Source: Phycisphaerales bacterium (GTDB lineage Bacteria; Planctomycetota; Phycisphaerae; SM23-33). From it: a stretch of 12,337 nt of DNA. The stretch spans positions 4,325 to 16,661 of the forward strand of contig PMYM01000057.1 in assembly GCA_003171235.1 (NCBI GenBank), read 5' to 3'. Position numbers and translations under genes: made by a program. Below, one piece after another: positions 1-6,634 of this stretch; position 1 is the first letter of the stretch; every line of letters starts with the position of its first letter. The notes under the pieces were generated by a model. That model had not been told where the DNA came from and made no database searches. It was given only the letters and a program-made list of their open reading frames with translations.

Positions 1-1875
1 ATCCAGCGCGTCCTGAAGATAGACCCCGACAACTCCCTGGTCTACCAGACGCTGGGCCAGTGGCTCTCGGCCGCCCGGCAGTACACTGAGGCCGAGAAGT
101 TTCTCAAGAAGGCCATCGAGTTGGCCCCCGAGCAGGCCGGGCCGGTGACCGAGCTGGGCCTGCTGTACATGCAGACCGGCCAGGAGGACCTCGCTCAGGA
201 AACGCTTAAGAAGGCCTTCGAGCTGGACGACTACCGCGGCGACGTGGACAACTACCTCAAGCTGCTGGACAAACTGGCCAAGTTCAAGACCAGGGAAACC
301 GAGCACTTCGTCATCAAGGTTGACCAGCGCGACGAGGTGCTGCTGGACTACCTGGCCGAGCAGGCCGAGGCCATCCACGCCGACATCTCCAAGCACTTCG
401 GCTACACGCCGCCGCAGAAGACCATCGTGGAAGTGTTCCCCGACCACGAGGCCTTCTCGGTGCGCCTTACCGGCCGGGGATGGCTGCCCACGGTCGGGGC
501 CTGCACCGGGCGCGTCATCGCCATGCCCGCCCCCGACCCGCTGCGGAACGGGGGCGCCGGCAGCTTCAACTGGGCGGTGGTGCTGCGGCACGAATACACC
601 CACGCCGTAACGCTGGCCATGACGGAAAACCGCATCCCCCACTGGTTCACCGAGGCCTGCGCCGTGTGGGAACAGGACGACCGCCGCAACTTCGAGGCTG
701 TCAACCTGCTGGTGGGCGCCGTGCGGGCGGGAAAACTCTTCGCCGTGAAGGACCTGGACTGGGGCTTCATCCGCCCCAGGACGCCGGCCGACCGCCCCCA
801 GGCCTACGCCCATGCCGAGTGGATCTTCGAGTACGTCGTCGAGAAAAAAGGCTTCGACGCCATCGTGGCCATGCTCCAGGGCTTCAAGGACAACCTCACC
901 CAGGAAGAGGTGTTCCAGAAATGCCTGGGCGTCGGCCAGGAACAATTCGACAAGGACTTCCTGGCCTGGGCCCGCCAGCAGGTCAGCGGTTGGGGCTTCG
1001 ACAGCGATCCCAACCCCGACCTGGCCGCCGCCCAGCGGGTCGTCAACGAGCGCCCCGGCGACGACGCCGCCCAGGCCACCCTGGCCATGGCCCTGGCCAG
1101 GCAAGGCCAGGCGGCGCAGACTGAGGCCGCCGCGCGCAAGGCCCTGGCCATCAACCCCCAGAACCGCCGCGCCCTGCATTACCTGGCCTGGGCACTGATG
1201 AACCAGCAGAAGGAAAAGGACGCCCTCGATGCGGCCCTGGCCCTGCAGGCCCAGGAGCCCGACAGTTGGCTGGCGGCACGCATCATGGCCGAGTCGTACC
1301 TCAACAAGCGCCAGTGGGCCCAGGCCATCGGGGCCCTGGAAAACTACAAGCGCCGGCTGCAATACGACCCCTACGCCTACGAGAAGCTCGCCGGGCTGTA
1401 CATGCAGCTTGGCCAGAAAGAGGCCGCCCTGCCCAACCTGATCGAACTCCACCGCCGCACCATGAAGGACCCCAAGTACGCCCGCCAGGTCGCCGACATC
1501 TACCGCGCCACCGGCCAGGCCGAAAACGCCCTCAAGTATTACGACGACGTCATCCACATCAACCCCTACGACGTGACGGCCTACACCAACATGGCCGGGC
1601 TGTACCTGGGCGACAAGCAGTACGACAAGGCCCTGCGGGCCGTCCACGCCGTCGCCCTGCTGGAACCCGACAAGGCCGACTCCTGGACCCAAACCGCCCT
1701 GGTCTGCTACCGGGTGTACAAGGCACAGAAGACCCCGGCGCTGGCCCAGCAGGCCCGCTCGGCCATCGAAAAGGCCCTCCAACTGGACCCCAACAGCCCC
1801 CGCGCCGGCGAAATCCTGGCCCTGCTCAACGAAGAACTGCCCCCCGCCAGCCAGCCGGCGGAGAGTCCACAATAA
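1..1875 (+). CDS. TPR protein with peptidase-MA-like (gluzincin) metalloprotease domain, 5' partial
   Basis: The frame is open from base 1 and ends in TAA at 1873-1875, giving 624 visible residues with the N-terminus missing. Residues 1 to about 80 are TPR repeats with the usual A/G/Y/P spacing. A globular domain follows with HEYTH at residues 197-201 and WFTEA, whose Glu is residue 218, 17 residues further on. This HExxH...E layout is that of gluzincin zinc proteases of the peptidase MA-like type: two His and the downstream Glu bind zinc and the Glu in HExxH is catalytic. From about residue 335 to 610 there is a second long TPR array, ending in a Pro/Ser-rich tail. By family knowledge the TPRs bind protein partners; the substrate is unknown. 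Export cannot be judged because the signal peptide, if any, lies upstream. The domain call is firm, the biological role is not. Confidence 0.9.
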   Translation: MQRVLKIDPDNSLVYQTLGQWLSAARQYTEAEKFLKKAIELAPEQAGPVTELGLLYMQTGQEDLAQETLKKAFELDDYRGDVDNYLKLLDKLAKFKTRETEHFVIKVDQRDEVLLDYLAEQAEAIHADISKHFGYTPPQKTIVEVFPDHEAFSVRLTGRGWLPTVGACTGRVIAMPAPDPLRNGGAGSFNWAVVLRHEYTHAVTLAMTENRIPHWFTEACAVWEQDDRRNFEAVNLLVGAVRAGKLFAVKDLDWGFIRPRTPADRPQAYAHAEWIFEYVVEKKGFDAIVAMLQGFKDNLTQEEVFQKCLGVGQEQFDKDFLAWARQQVSGWGFDSDPNPDLAAAQRVVNERPGDDAAQATLAMALARQGQAAQTEAAARKALAINPQNRRALHYLAWALMNQQKEKDALDAALALQAQEPDSWLAARIMAESYLNKRQWAQAIGALENYKRRLQYDPYAYEKLAGLYMQLGQKEAALPNLIELHRRTMKDPKYARQVADIYRATGQAENALKYYDDVIHINPYDVTAYTNMAGLYLGDKQYDKALRAVHAVALLEPDKADSWTQTALVCYRVYKAQKTPALAQQARSAIEKALQLDPNSPRAGEILALLNEELPPASQPAESPQ

Positions 1876-2367
1876 GGCGCAATCGACTTTGTCGAGTGGC
1901 ATGCCGGCCGCCCTTTCCGCCATGTCCGCCGACCCCGGCGAGTCGCGTCATCGGCAGGCGTAGGGCCTGCAACCTATTGCACGCGAGAAAGGCACAATTG
2001 CGCGAGCAACCTTACCGTTGCTTGACCTACCCACTACTGGGCGACCGGGGATTGACACCCGCCGAACGCCGTTCGCGCCAAGCCTACTTTGGGGGTATTT
2101 GGGTGGCCAGTCTCGGCCGGGAATCCGCCAGGGCCTCGCCGGGGGCGGGATCCCGCTGACGCAGCCTTGCTCAGGCCGGGGTATTGCGGTACAACCTTGG
2201 CATGAATCCCGGAAAGTCTACTTACCGGGTTTACAGGATACTCGATCAACGGGGCCGGGCGGCGCCTGACCGTCTTTCCAGCCCGCCATGCCGCCCGCTA
2301 AGACCTGCCAAGATGGGATACGAGAAGCCAACCCAAACAGACCCTTCACAGGGGAAAGGAACCGTAA
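1876..2367. other. Intergenic region without a convincing gene
   Basis: About 490 bp between the TPR gene and the repeat/zinc-finger gene. The open frames here have no plausible start signal or protein-like composition. Small secondary-structure elements are visible: AGCAAC/GTTGCT around a 6-nt loop (2005-2022) and a 12-bp perfect palindrome GCGGGATCCCGC (2145-2156). A short CGAC/GTCG hairpin near 1887 lies just after the TPR stop but lacks a T-tract, so no terminator is called. No clear promoter was found. Confidence 0.5.
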
Positions 2368-3231
2368 ATGACTACCGAAGAACGGCTGGAAAAGCTGGAA
2401 CGGGAATTGACCAAGACGAAGCGCCGCAACCGTTGGCTGCTGGGCGGGGTGGGCTTAGTGCTGGGCATGTTCGCCCTGGCTTGGGCGACCATAGGAACTG
2501 CCGGTAAGGCCCAGGCCCAGGCGACGGGTCCGGCCAAGAAGGTCATACACGCCAACGAATTCATCCTGGAAGACGAGAACGGCAAGGTCCGCGTTGTGTT
2601 GAGCGCGAGGACGGACGGATCGGGTTTGTTCCTCTACGACGAGAACAGCAAGGAACTTGTCATGCTGGCCGTGAACAAAGCGGGTCCGGGCTTGGCTCTG
2701 TGTGACGCCAAGGGCGAACCCCGTGTCCAATTGACCGCGGAAGATGACGGGGCCAGACTAATCCTCTCCGACGAAAAAGGCCTATCCGGCGCCGCCCTCG
2801 GCGTGCTCAAGAACGGGCCAGAATTGCGGCTGTTCGACGATAAGAGCAAGACCCGCGCCATGCTGGGCGTGAACAAGGACGGGCCGGCGCTGACCCTGTG
2901 CGACGAGAATAGTAGACCGCGCGCCGTGATGTACGTATTCAAAGACGGTCCGGGTATGGACCTGTTCAATTTCGATAAGGATGGTCGGGTTCTATCGCTA
3001 CCCAAAGACAACAAGAAACCAACTCGCCCGGTGCTGACCGAACCATCGGCCACCCCGGCCAAGACTACACAATTGGGCATCTGTCCTTCGTGCAACGGCA
3101 GCGGACTATCGGGCTTCGCTTGCACGTATTGTAATGGAACAGGCAAGCAGAACGGTTCCGCGTGCGGCATGTGCCGTGGGGGGATCATGGAATGTATCCG
3201 CTGCCGTGGGACCGGCCACACTAAGGAATGA
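2368..3231 (+). CDS. Membrane-anchored repeat protein with C-terminal DnaJ-like CxxCxGxG zinc finger
   Basis: A 287-aa protein with a good start: the purine-rich Shine-Dalgarno AGGGGAAAGGAA lies just before ATG 2368. Residues 1-21 are charged and helix-forming (heptad-like EERLEKLEREL). Residues about 23-45 form one hydrophobic segment, a signal anchor or uncleaved signal peptide, with AQAQ after it as a possible cleavage site. Residues about 65-215 hold roughly six 22-24-residue repeats of the form GPxLxLxDExxKxRAxLxVxKD, suggesting a beta-solenoid-like fold. Residues 239-279 carry four CxxC pairs (CPSC, CTYC, CGMC, CIRC), three followed by xGxG, which is the DnaJ cysteine-rich zinc-binding pattern. 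There is no J domain. If the N-terminus is cytoplasmic, repeats and zinc finger lie outside the membrane. The topology and any chaperone-like role are inference; I do not recognise a named gene. Confidence 0.85.
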   Translation: MTTEERLEKLERELTKTKRRNRWLLGGVGLVLGMFALAWATIGTAGKAQAQATGPAKKVIHANEFILEDENGKVRVVLSARTDGSGLFLYDENSKELVMLAVNKAGPGLALCDAKGEPRVQLTAEDDGARLILSDEKGLSGAALGVLKNGPELRLFDDKSKTRAMLGVNKDGPALTLCDENSRPRAVMYVFKDGPGMDLFNFDKDGRVLSLPKDNKKPTRPVLTEPSATPAKTTQLGICPSCNGSGLSGFACTYCNGTGKQNGSACGMCRGGIMECIRCRGTGHTKE

Positions 3232-3447
3232 ATCGCGCAACTTCCAGGCTGCAACTCACCCCCCTGCTTTGCGGATTCGCTTGTCCGGGGCCTGAAGCCA
3301 CCTCAGCCAACGAAGCCCTCTCACCGATAAACCGCAGTGCCTGGGGCGCCCCCGCCCGAGAACGACGAAATCCCGTGTTGATGGAGCTCCTTATGCCCCT
3401 TCGGCGATCCTGCAGGAAAGTGTGACGCAGCAACAGGGAGTCATGCG

Positions 3448-3768
3448 ATGGCATGGACGCTGTCCAGAACTCAGGGCCAAAACCCGGAGCGATTGACCAA
3501 GCTGGCTATTCGCGTGTTAGCCCGACTGGACGTCGAACCCAACGGATGCCTGCTCGCGGAGTTGGCTTTCGATGAGCTGCAGCGTACAGATTCGATAGGT
3601 CGAGCGCTGGTTAAAGACGCTCTGATGGCCATTTCTCACTGTTTCCGGCTCGTGGAACTAGCCAACCCCGAGGGCAAGCAGGAGTGGGGCTGCAAGGTGC
3701 TATATGCGGTCAGTAAAGACAGTTGGGAACAAGTTAAGAGTTTCTTATCAGGAAAGAGGCTGGACTAA
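3448..3768 (+). CDS. Small hypothetical protein (106 aa)
   Basis: ATG 3448 is preceded by AGGGAG at 3435-3440, a good Shine-Dalgarno at normal spacing, and the frame ends in TAA at 3766-3768. The protein is soluble, with no signal peptide or TM segment. It is mostly helical in appearance: residues about 14-60 read as two or three amphipathic helices, and a short segment around GCKVLYAVS could be a beta wing. That arrangement would fit a small winged-helix fold, but there is no clear DNA-recognition signature and I do not assign one. It stands alone, with 216 bp of non-coding sequence before it and the broken frame at 3821 after it. The family is not recognised. Start signal and composition support a real gene. 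Confidence 0.65.
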   Translation: MAWTLSRTQGQNPERLTKLAIRVLARLDVEPNGCLLAELAFDELQRTDSIGRALVKDALMAISHCFRLVELANPEGKQEWGCKVLYAVSKDSWEQVKSFLSGKRLD

Positions 3769-3820
3769 TACCGGTTGTCCCTGGTTGCGGCCCTATTTCG
3801 ATTTAGAAAGGTGGTGTGTG

Positions 3821-3988
3821 ATGGCTAAACAGATCGTGGCGGTGGGCCTGGATGGCGTGCTGGCGACAGCCTAACCAACAGGTAGCTATGCAGAGCATTA
3901 TCAGGAAGGCCGGGTAGCTCCCGGCCAAGTGGCTCCGGCGGGTTTGGCCGTTCACCTTTCCGGCCGACTCGCCGGGGCAACCTGTTAG
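3821..3988 (+). pseudogene. Broken short ORF with HAD-like N-terminus, interrupted by TAA
   Basis: ATG 3821 follows GAAAGGTGG, a fair Shine-Dalgarno. The frame encodes MAKQIVAVGLDGVLATA and then hits TAA at 3872-3874. Read through that stop, the frame continues for another 37 codons to TAG at 3986-3988, ending 13 nt before the next gene's ATG. The start resembles the N-terminal motif I of HAD-superfamily hydrolases (IVAVDLDGVLA), with the first Asp replaced by Gly. The continuation (SYAEHYQEGRVAPG) weakly resembles the next block of small HAD-like proteins. I read it as a decayed remnant. The alternative is a 17-residue leader peptide for the downstream gene. The homology is judged by eye only. 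Confidence 0.35.
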
Positions 3989-3999
3989 AGAAAGGTGAA
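3908..3999 (+). promoter_or_regulatory. Structured leader; 10-bp hairpin covering the Shine-Dalgarno of the 4002 gene
   Basis: TTCACCTTTC at 3951-3960 is the exact reverse complement of GAAAGGTGAA at 3990-3999, and the second arm contains the Shine-Dalgarno of the gene starting at 4002. Inside the loop, CCGGC (3960-3964) can pair with GCCGG (3971-3975). Upstream, GGCCGGG (3908-3914) pairs perfectly with CCCGGCC (3920-3926). The latter overlaps CGGCCAA (3922-3928), which could instead pair with TTGGCCG (3944-3950). The pairings are seen directly. A role in gating translation, for example opened by ribosomes reading the upstream frame, is inference. GC-rich sequence makes some pairing likely by chance. 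Confidence 0.4.
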
Positions 4000-4001
4000 A
4001 A

Positions 4002-4700
4002 ATGAACGAGCACTTATCCCTTGCCGCATCGTCCCTGCTGGCCCGGCTGGAACAGTGGGTCAAGCAGATCGCCCTCAGCACTCCTAAGACCGGATGGGCC
4101 TACTGTGCGCCGACCCTACGAGACATTGCGGGCGACGTAAGGAATGTGATTACATCTCTGGCCGTTGACGGGAAAGCCCCTATCGGCCAGAGGATCACCG
4201 ACGATTTCAGTGCCTTATGTAAACAGGCGACCGCCCTGGATCGGCTCTGCTCGTCGGCGCGGGCGCATGGTGGCGGCGATGATGCTTGGTGCGAGGAGGT
4301 TGAAGACGCCCTGCGTTTAACCCGGACGATATGGCGGGTGCTGGTGGACAGCGTTGCGTACGCAATGGGCCAGGCCCAGGTGGCGCCGCCGGTGGAAACC
4401 GTCTCCGGCCCCGCCGCTGCTGGAGCATCGGCCAAACCTGCTGACGATGAACGGCCGCCACATTTGTTTAGGCCAATACTACTCCGATCCGCCCTTTGGC
4501 TTGTCGGATTTGCCGGTCTTGAATGCGCCTTGGGTTTGTGCGTCTGGTATTGGGGCGATGGCGCGAATCTTTTGCAGAAGATTACGAACTCCTGGGTATT
4601 GTTTCTTGCCGTCTTTGCTTTCTGTGCTTTTTTATACCCGTTTGTTCTTGGTAGAGAGCGATGGCGACGGCTCCAGTTTTGGCGTGGCAATGACAAATAA
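4002..4700 (+). CDS. Hypothetical membrane protein with two C-terminal TM helices (232 aa)
   Basis: ATG 4002 has a strong Shine-Dalgarno (GAAAGGTGA) which is also one arm of a 10-bp inverted repeat. Residues 1 to about 130 are soluble and helix-rich, with a few Cys and no catalytic motif that I can recognise. Residues about 130-156 form an Ala/Pro-rich linker. Two hydrophobic stretches follow, at about 160-184 and 198-216, ending in a positively charged tail (GRERWRRLQFWRGNDK). By the positive-inside rule this gives a membrane hairpin with both ends in the cytoplasm. A strong hairpin 12 nt after the stop probably ends the transcript. Family and function are not recognised. Its upstream neighbour is a broken frame, so it may once have been the second gene of a coupled pair. 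Confidence 0.7.
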   Translation: MNEHLSLAASSLLARLEQWVKQIALSTPKTGWAYCAPTLRDIAGDVRNVITSLAVDGKAPIGQRITDDFSALCKQATALDRLCSSARAHGGGDDAWCEEVEDALRLTRTIWRVLVDSVAYAMGQAQVAPPVETVSGPAAAGASAKPADDERPPHLFRPILLRSALWLVGFAGLECALGLCVWYWGDGANLLQKITNSWVLFLAVFAFCAFLYPFVLGRERWRRLQFWRGNDK

Positions 4701-4712
4701 TCAGTCGGTAGG

Positions 4713-4736
4713 GCGAGCGACTGCCGGGTCGCTCGC
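4713..4736 (+). terminator. Strong hairpin after the 4002 gene, terminator-like without T-tract
   Basis: GCGAGCGAC (4713-4721) pairs perfectly with GTCGCTCGC (4728-4736) around the 6-nt loop TGCCGG, 12 nt after the TAA at 4698-4700. The position suggests transcript end protection or termination. There is no run of T after the stem, so it is not a classical intrinsic terminator and could instead be a dispersed palindromic repeat. Confidence 0.45.
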
Positions 4737-4752
4737 GCAATTCCCTCGCCTG

Positions 4753-4797
4753 GGGATGGGAAGACGGACGGCGGGCAATGCCCGCCCTACCCATCCC
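4753..4797. repeat. Nested palindrome (two-tier stem-loop)
   Basis: The outer arms GGGATGGG (4753-4760) and CCCATCCC (4790-4797) enclose an inner perfect hairpin GGCGGGC-AAT-GCCCGCC (4770-4786). All arms pair without mismatch. The layout of an outer stem with an inner stem inside it recurs at 9607-9658 and 9855-9901 with different sequences. It resembles REP-like intergenic palindromes. Confidence 0.6.
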
Positions 4798-5070
4798 TCG
4801 AAAACCGCCGGCTGGAGAAGAAGAGGCAGTGGCGTGATTGGCCAAGGGGTGCCATCTCGGCCTGCCGATGGTGTGATTTCAAGGGTTGGGGCTGGACATG
4901 GTCACGCCGGGAGGTGAAACAGCGCGACCATGCCGACCGCCATCCAGGGGAGGGAACCAGATTCAGGAACATGGCCCCGCCCTTGCGATTTGCTTGTCTC
5001 CAATTCGCATCGTAGCTTGTCATCGAAGGGGCGGCAGGACGGTTGCGCCCACGGAGAGGACGGAGACAGG

Positions 5071-5253
5071 ATGATCTATCGCGTTTCCTACATGGTCAAC
5101 CAGGATCGCTGCACCGCCGAAGTGGAGGCTTCCTCGCCGCAGGAGGCCATGGTCAAGTTCAATCACACCCGGGCCGAGCGGCCGCAACAGCATCGCTGGC
5201 CGCATCGCATCCTGAGCGTTTCCCCCCAGCCGCAGGAACAGCTTGAGTGGTAG
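5071..5253 (+). CDS. Small hypothetical protein (60 aa)
   Basis: ATG 5071 has GGAG at 5062-5065 at suitable spacing and the frame ends in TAG at 5251-5253. The protein reads MIYRVSYMVNQDRCTAEVEA at the start and then a helix-forming stretch (SSPQEAMVKFNHTR). This strand-strand-helix pattern fits a small compact alpha/beta domain. There is no signal peptide, TM segment or metal-binding motif. An in-frame ATG at 4930 would add 47 residues, but that stretch has the look of translated non-coding DNA, so the shorter start is preferred. The family is not recognised. It stands alone and converges on the exported-protein gene at 5324-6004, with 70 bp between the two stops. Confidence 0.65.
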   Translation: MIYRVSYMVNQDRCTAEVEASSPQEAMVKFNHTRAERPQQHRWPHRILSVSPQPQEQLEW

Positions 5254-5323
5254 CGGAGAAAGGCTACAGACCACAGGCCACAGACCGAGCTTAGGCTTTG
5301 CCTATATCCGCCACCGCCTCACG

Positions 5324-6004
5324 TTATTTCCCAAACGCTGTTTGGAGCGTTTGCCCGCGCAGCATGCAGGTGTACTCTCGCGCCGTGATCGTTCCGAGGA
5401 ATCCGACGGCGTTTTTGATGGAGATCGTGATTATCTGCTGTGAATCTGTGCTCGCACCAACGGCGCCCCACCTCCCGGCATAGAATACTGGCTTGGCAGT
5501 CATGGAAAGAATATCTCCGTCGCGAATCTGCTTTGCCTGCTCCCTATCCATGCGCACCTTTACAGATTGAAAAAGGGCGACCGATAATCTTGCATCTTTG
5601 CGCGACAAATACGGCACCGCCCTGAATCCCTTGACCTGAATCTCCGCCACATCCTCTGAAACCATCCGCACGTCTGCCACGTCCCACTCGACAACCAATG
5701 AGCAATCCTTCGCCTGCTCTGCAACCGACTTCTGAGCCTGCGCCACCGCGTCATCCTTCTCTATCGAGTTCTTCGCTTTGTCGAATGGCGCAGCCGCTTG
5801 ATCAACGGCAATCAGGAGCTTGTCAAGCGTCATCTGAGGCAACGATGCCCTGGACGTAGTTCCCGGCAATCTCTGGGTTGCCGCTGCGCCGGTTGAGGCC
5901 GTTGAAGGCTGGCTGTGCACCTCTGAGGGCTCAGGAAAGGCCGTCACAAAACTGATCGCAGTAACGCTGGCAACCAGGATGATCTTGACTGCAAGACTGG
6001 TCAT
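5324..6004 (-). CDS. Exported hypothetical protein with signal peptide (226 aa)
   Basis: The chosen start is the ATG whose complement is at 6002-6004, preceded on the minus strand by AAGGGG about 7 nt upstream. The open frame extends further upstream, to 6352, but that extension runs through palindromic repeat DNA. Residues 1 to about 24 form a signal peptide: a short N-region with Lys7, a hydrophobic core, and VTA as a likely cleavage motif. A Ser/Thr/Ala-rich linker follows to about residue 60. A helical segment spans about 60-100. The last 120 residues alternate beta strands (SLVVEWDVADVRMV, AEIQVKGFRAV) and end with a short GTI...YTC strand. This could be an OB-like beta barrel, which is speculation. 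No catalytic motif is evident and the function is unknown. Confidence 0.75.
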   Translation of the reverse strand: MTSLAVKIILVASVTAISFVTAFPEPSEVHSQPSTASTGAAATQRLPGTTSRASLPQMTLDKLLIAVDQAAAPFDKAKNSIEKDDAVAQAQKSVAEQAKDCSLVVEWDVADVRMVSEDVAEIQVKGFRAVPYLSRKDARLSVALFQSVKVRMDREQAKQIRDGDILSMTAKPVFYAGRWGAVGASTDSQQIITISIKNAVGFLGTITAREYTCMLRGQTLQTAFGK

Positions 6005-6045
6005 TCGTTGCCCCTTCGATTTTCTGCCGCCGTTACTCAGCGGTG

Positions 6046-6073
6046 GTTCTACCGCAAGAATACACAATGACAA
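6046..6073 (-). promoter_or_regulatory. Candidate sigma-70-type promoter for the exported-protein gene
   Basis: On the minus strand TTGTCA (6073-6068) and TAGAAC (6051-6046) lie 16 bp apart. They match the consensus at 5/6 and 4/6 positions. The predicted transcription start is about 35 nt before the ATG at 6004. A 5-bp inverted repeat GCGGT/ACCGC (6040-6055) overlaps the -10 box and might be an operator. The assignment is by eye. Confidence 0.3.
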
Positions 6074-6088
6074 TCTTTCGCTCAGGTG

Positions 6089-6381
6089 GTCGCAGGCGCC
6101 CCCTTCGGGGGCCTGGTCCTTAATCGCCACGTGTTCCACGGGCTTACGCCCACAGGTATCTACACAACTTGTAACTAGTTTCAAACACAAGAGTTGTAAG
6201 ATATTCTGGATCCAAAGGAAAAGTATGCCCCGGCGCGGAGCGCATCGAAATGCTTGGCTTTCCTGTTGTTTTGCTCCCACCATCGCCTGACCGCTAACTT
6301 GCATGCCAACTTGTGTAGATACCAATGGGCTTGCGCCCGTGGCTATGGGCAAGCGCCCCCTTCGGGGGCTTGCCGCGCGAC
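6089..6381. repeat. Composite palindromic element, about 290 bp (paired REP-like or MITE-like)
   Basis: A 36-nt inverted repeat with 30 matches has its arms at 6136-6171 and 6307-6342, separated by 135 bp. It includes the exact 13-mer GGTATCTACACAA and its complement. Each arm also contains its own GGGC-tetraloop-GCCC hairpin. Outside each arm lies the same 17-mer, GCGCCCCCTTCGGGGGC (6096-6112 and 6353-6369), itself a hairpin, with flanking complementary bases (GGCAAG/CTTGCC on the right). The extreme ends GTCGC (6089-6093) and GCGAC (6377-6381) are also inverted. The 135-bp centre has no gene. The element fills most of the gap from 6005 to 6430. Its left end lies just upstream of the candidate promoter of the minus-strand gene. 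Confidence 0.6.
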
Positions 6382-6430
6382 ATGCGTGTGGCGTCTTCAG
6401 TTTTCCGATTTCAGGAATGGCGTCAATCCC

Positions 6431-6634
6431 TTATCGCAGCCGGCCAAGCAGTTGGCAGATCAGCAGGAAGGCGATCCAGGCGGCGAAGATGACGAAGATG
6501 GCGATTATCTGCCAGCGCGGGCGGCGGGCGGCGCGGCCGGGTATGCCGTCGATCACGTCTTTGGGCTGGGGCGGTGGCATCTCGTCAGGCGTGTCTGTCT
6601 TTGGCTTCATGGCATAATGGCTTTCGAGCGTCAT
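6431..6634 (-). CDS. Small single-TM membrane protein (67 aa), third gene of the metG operon
   Basis: The start ATG overlaps the stop of the upstream Minf_1886-family gene as ATGA (complement of TCAT at 6631-6634). This favours the start at 6634 through translational coupling, since no Shine-Dalgarno is visible. An internal Met at 6610 would shorten it by 8 residues. Residues about 1-40 are polar, Pro-rich and end with basic residues (RAARRPR). Residues about 42-62 are a single hydrophobic helix (IIAIFVIFAAWIAFLLICQLL), followed by GRLR. The basic residues before the helix suggest a cytoplasmic N-terminus, although the C-terminal tail is also basic. No family is recognised. Confidence 0.65.
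   Translation of the reverse strand: MTLESHYAMKPKTDTPDEMPPPQPKDVIDGIPGRAARRPRWQIIAIFVIFAAWIAFLLICQLLGRLR

Larger units (their letters stand above)
4701..5070. other. Intergenic region rich in hairpins
   Basis: 370 bp between the membrane protein and the 60-aa gene. It contains the hairpin at 4713-4736 and the nested hairpin at 4753-4797, listed separately. It also has a 7-bp CATGGTC/GACCATG pair (4897-4903 with 4926-4932), and CCTGCCGATGGTGTG (4861-4875), which recurs exactly at 9719-9733. The frame of the 60-aa gene is open back to ATG 4930, but nothing there looks protein-like. No clear promoter was found for the 5071 gene. Confidence 0.5.

Noticed and set aside
2145..2156. 12-bp perfect palindrome GCGGGATCCCGC as an operator
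   Set aside because: It lies more than 200 bp from the next start with no promoter nearby. In GC-rich DNA a single palindrome of this length is weak evidence.
480..2159. Arg/Pro/Gly-rich + frames overlapping the TPR gene (480-1124 and 1266-2159)
   Set aside because: They are alternate frames of a clear TPR/protease gene, with composition typical of GC-rich shadow frames.
3228..3425. Short + frame in the gap after the zinc-finger gene
   Set aside because: It overlaps the end of that gene, has no good ribosome site and no protein-like pattern.
4354..4917. 187-codon + frame overlapping the 4002 gene
   Set aside because: It is an alternate frame of the membrane-protein gene that then runs into hairpin repeats. 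There is no Shine-Dalgarno.
4930..5070. Earlier in-frame start for the 60-aa gene at ATG 4930
   Set aside because: The added residues are not protein-like and the ATG lacks a well-spaced Shine-Dalgarno. ATG 5071 has one.
5292..5304. Bidirectional terminator TAGGC-TTT-GCCTA between convergent genes
   Set aside because: A 5-bp stem without a T-tract is too weak to call.
6005..6352. N-terminal extension of the exported protein on the minus strand up to 6352
   Set aside because: The extension reads through the palindromic element. The start at 6004 has a Shine-Dalgarno and begins a proper signal peptide.
6089..6381. Riboswitch or structured regulatory RNA
   Set aside because: The symmetry (inverted arms plus identical end hairpins) fits a repeat element better. 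No known riboswitch core was recognised.
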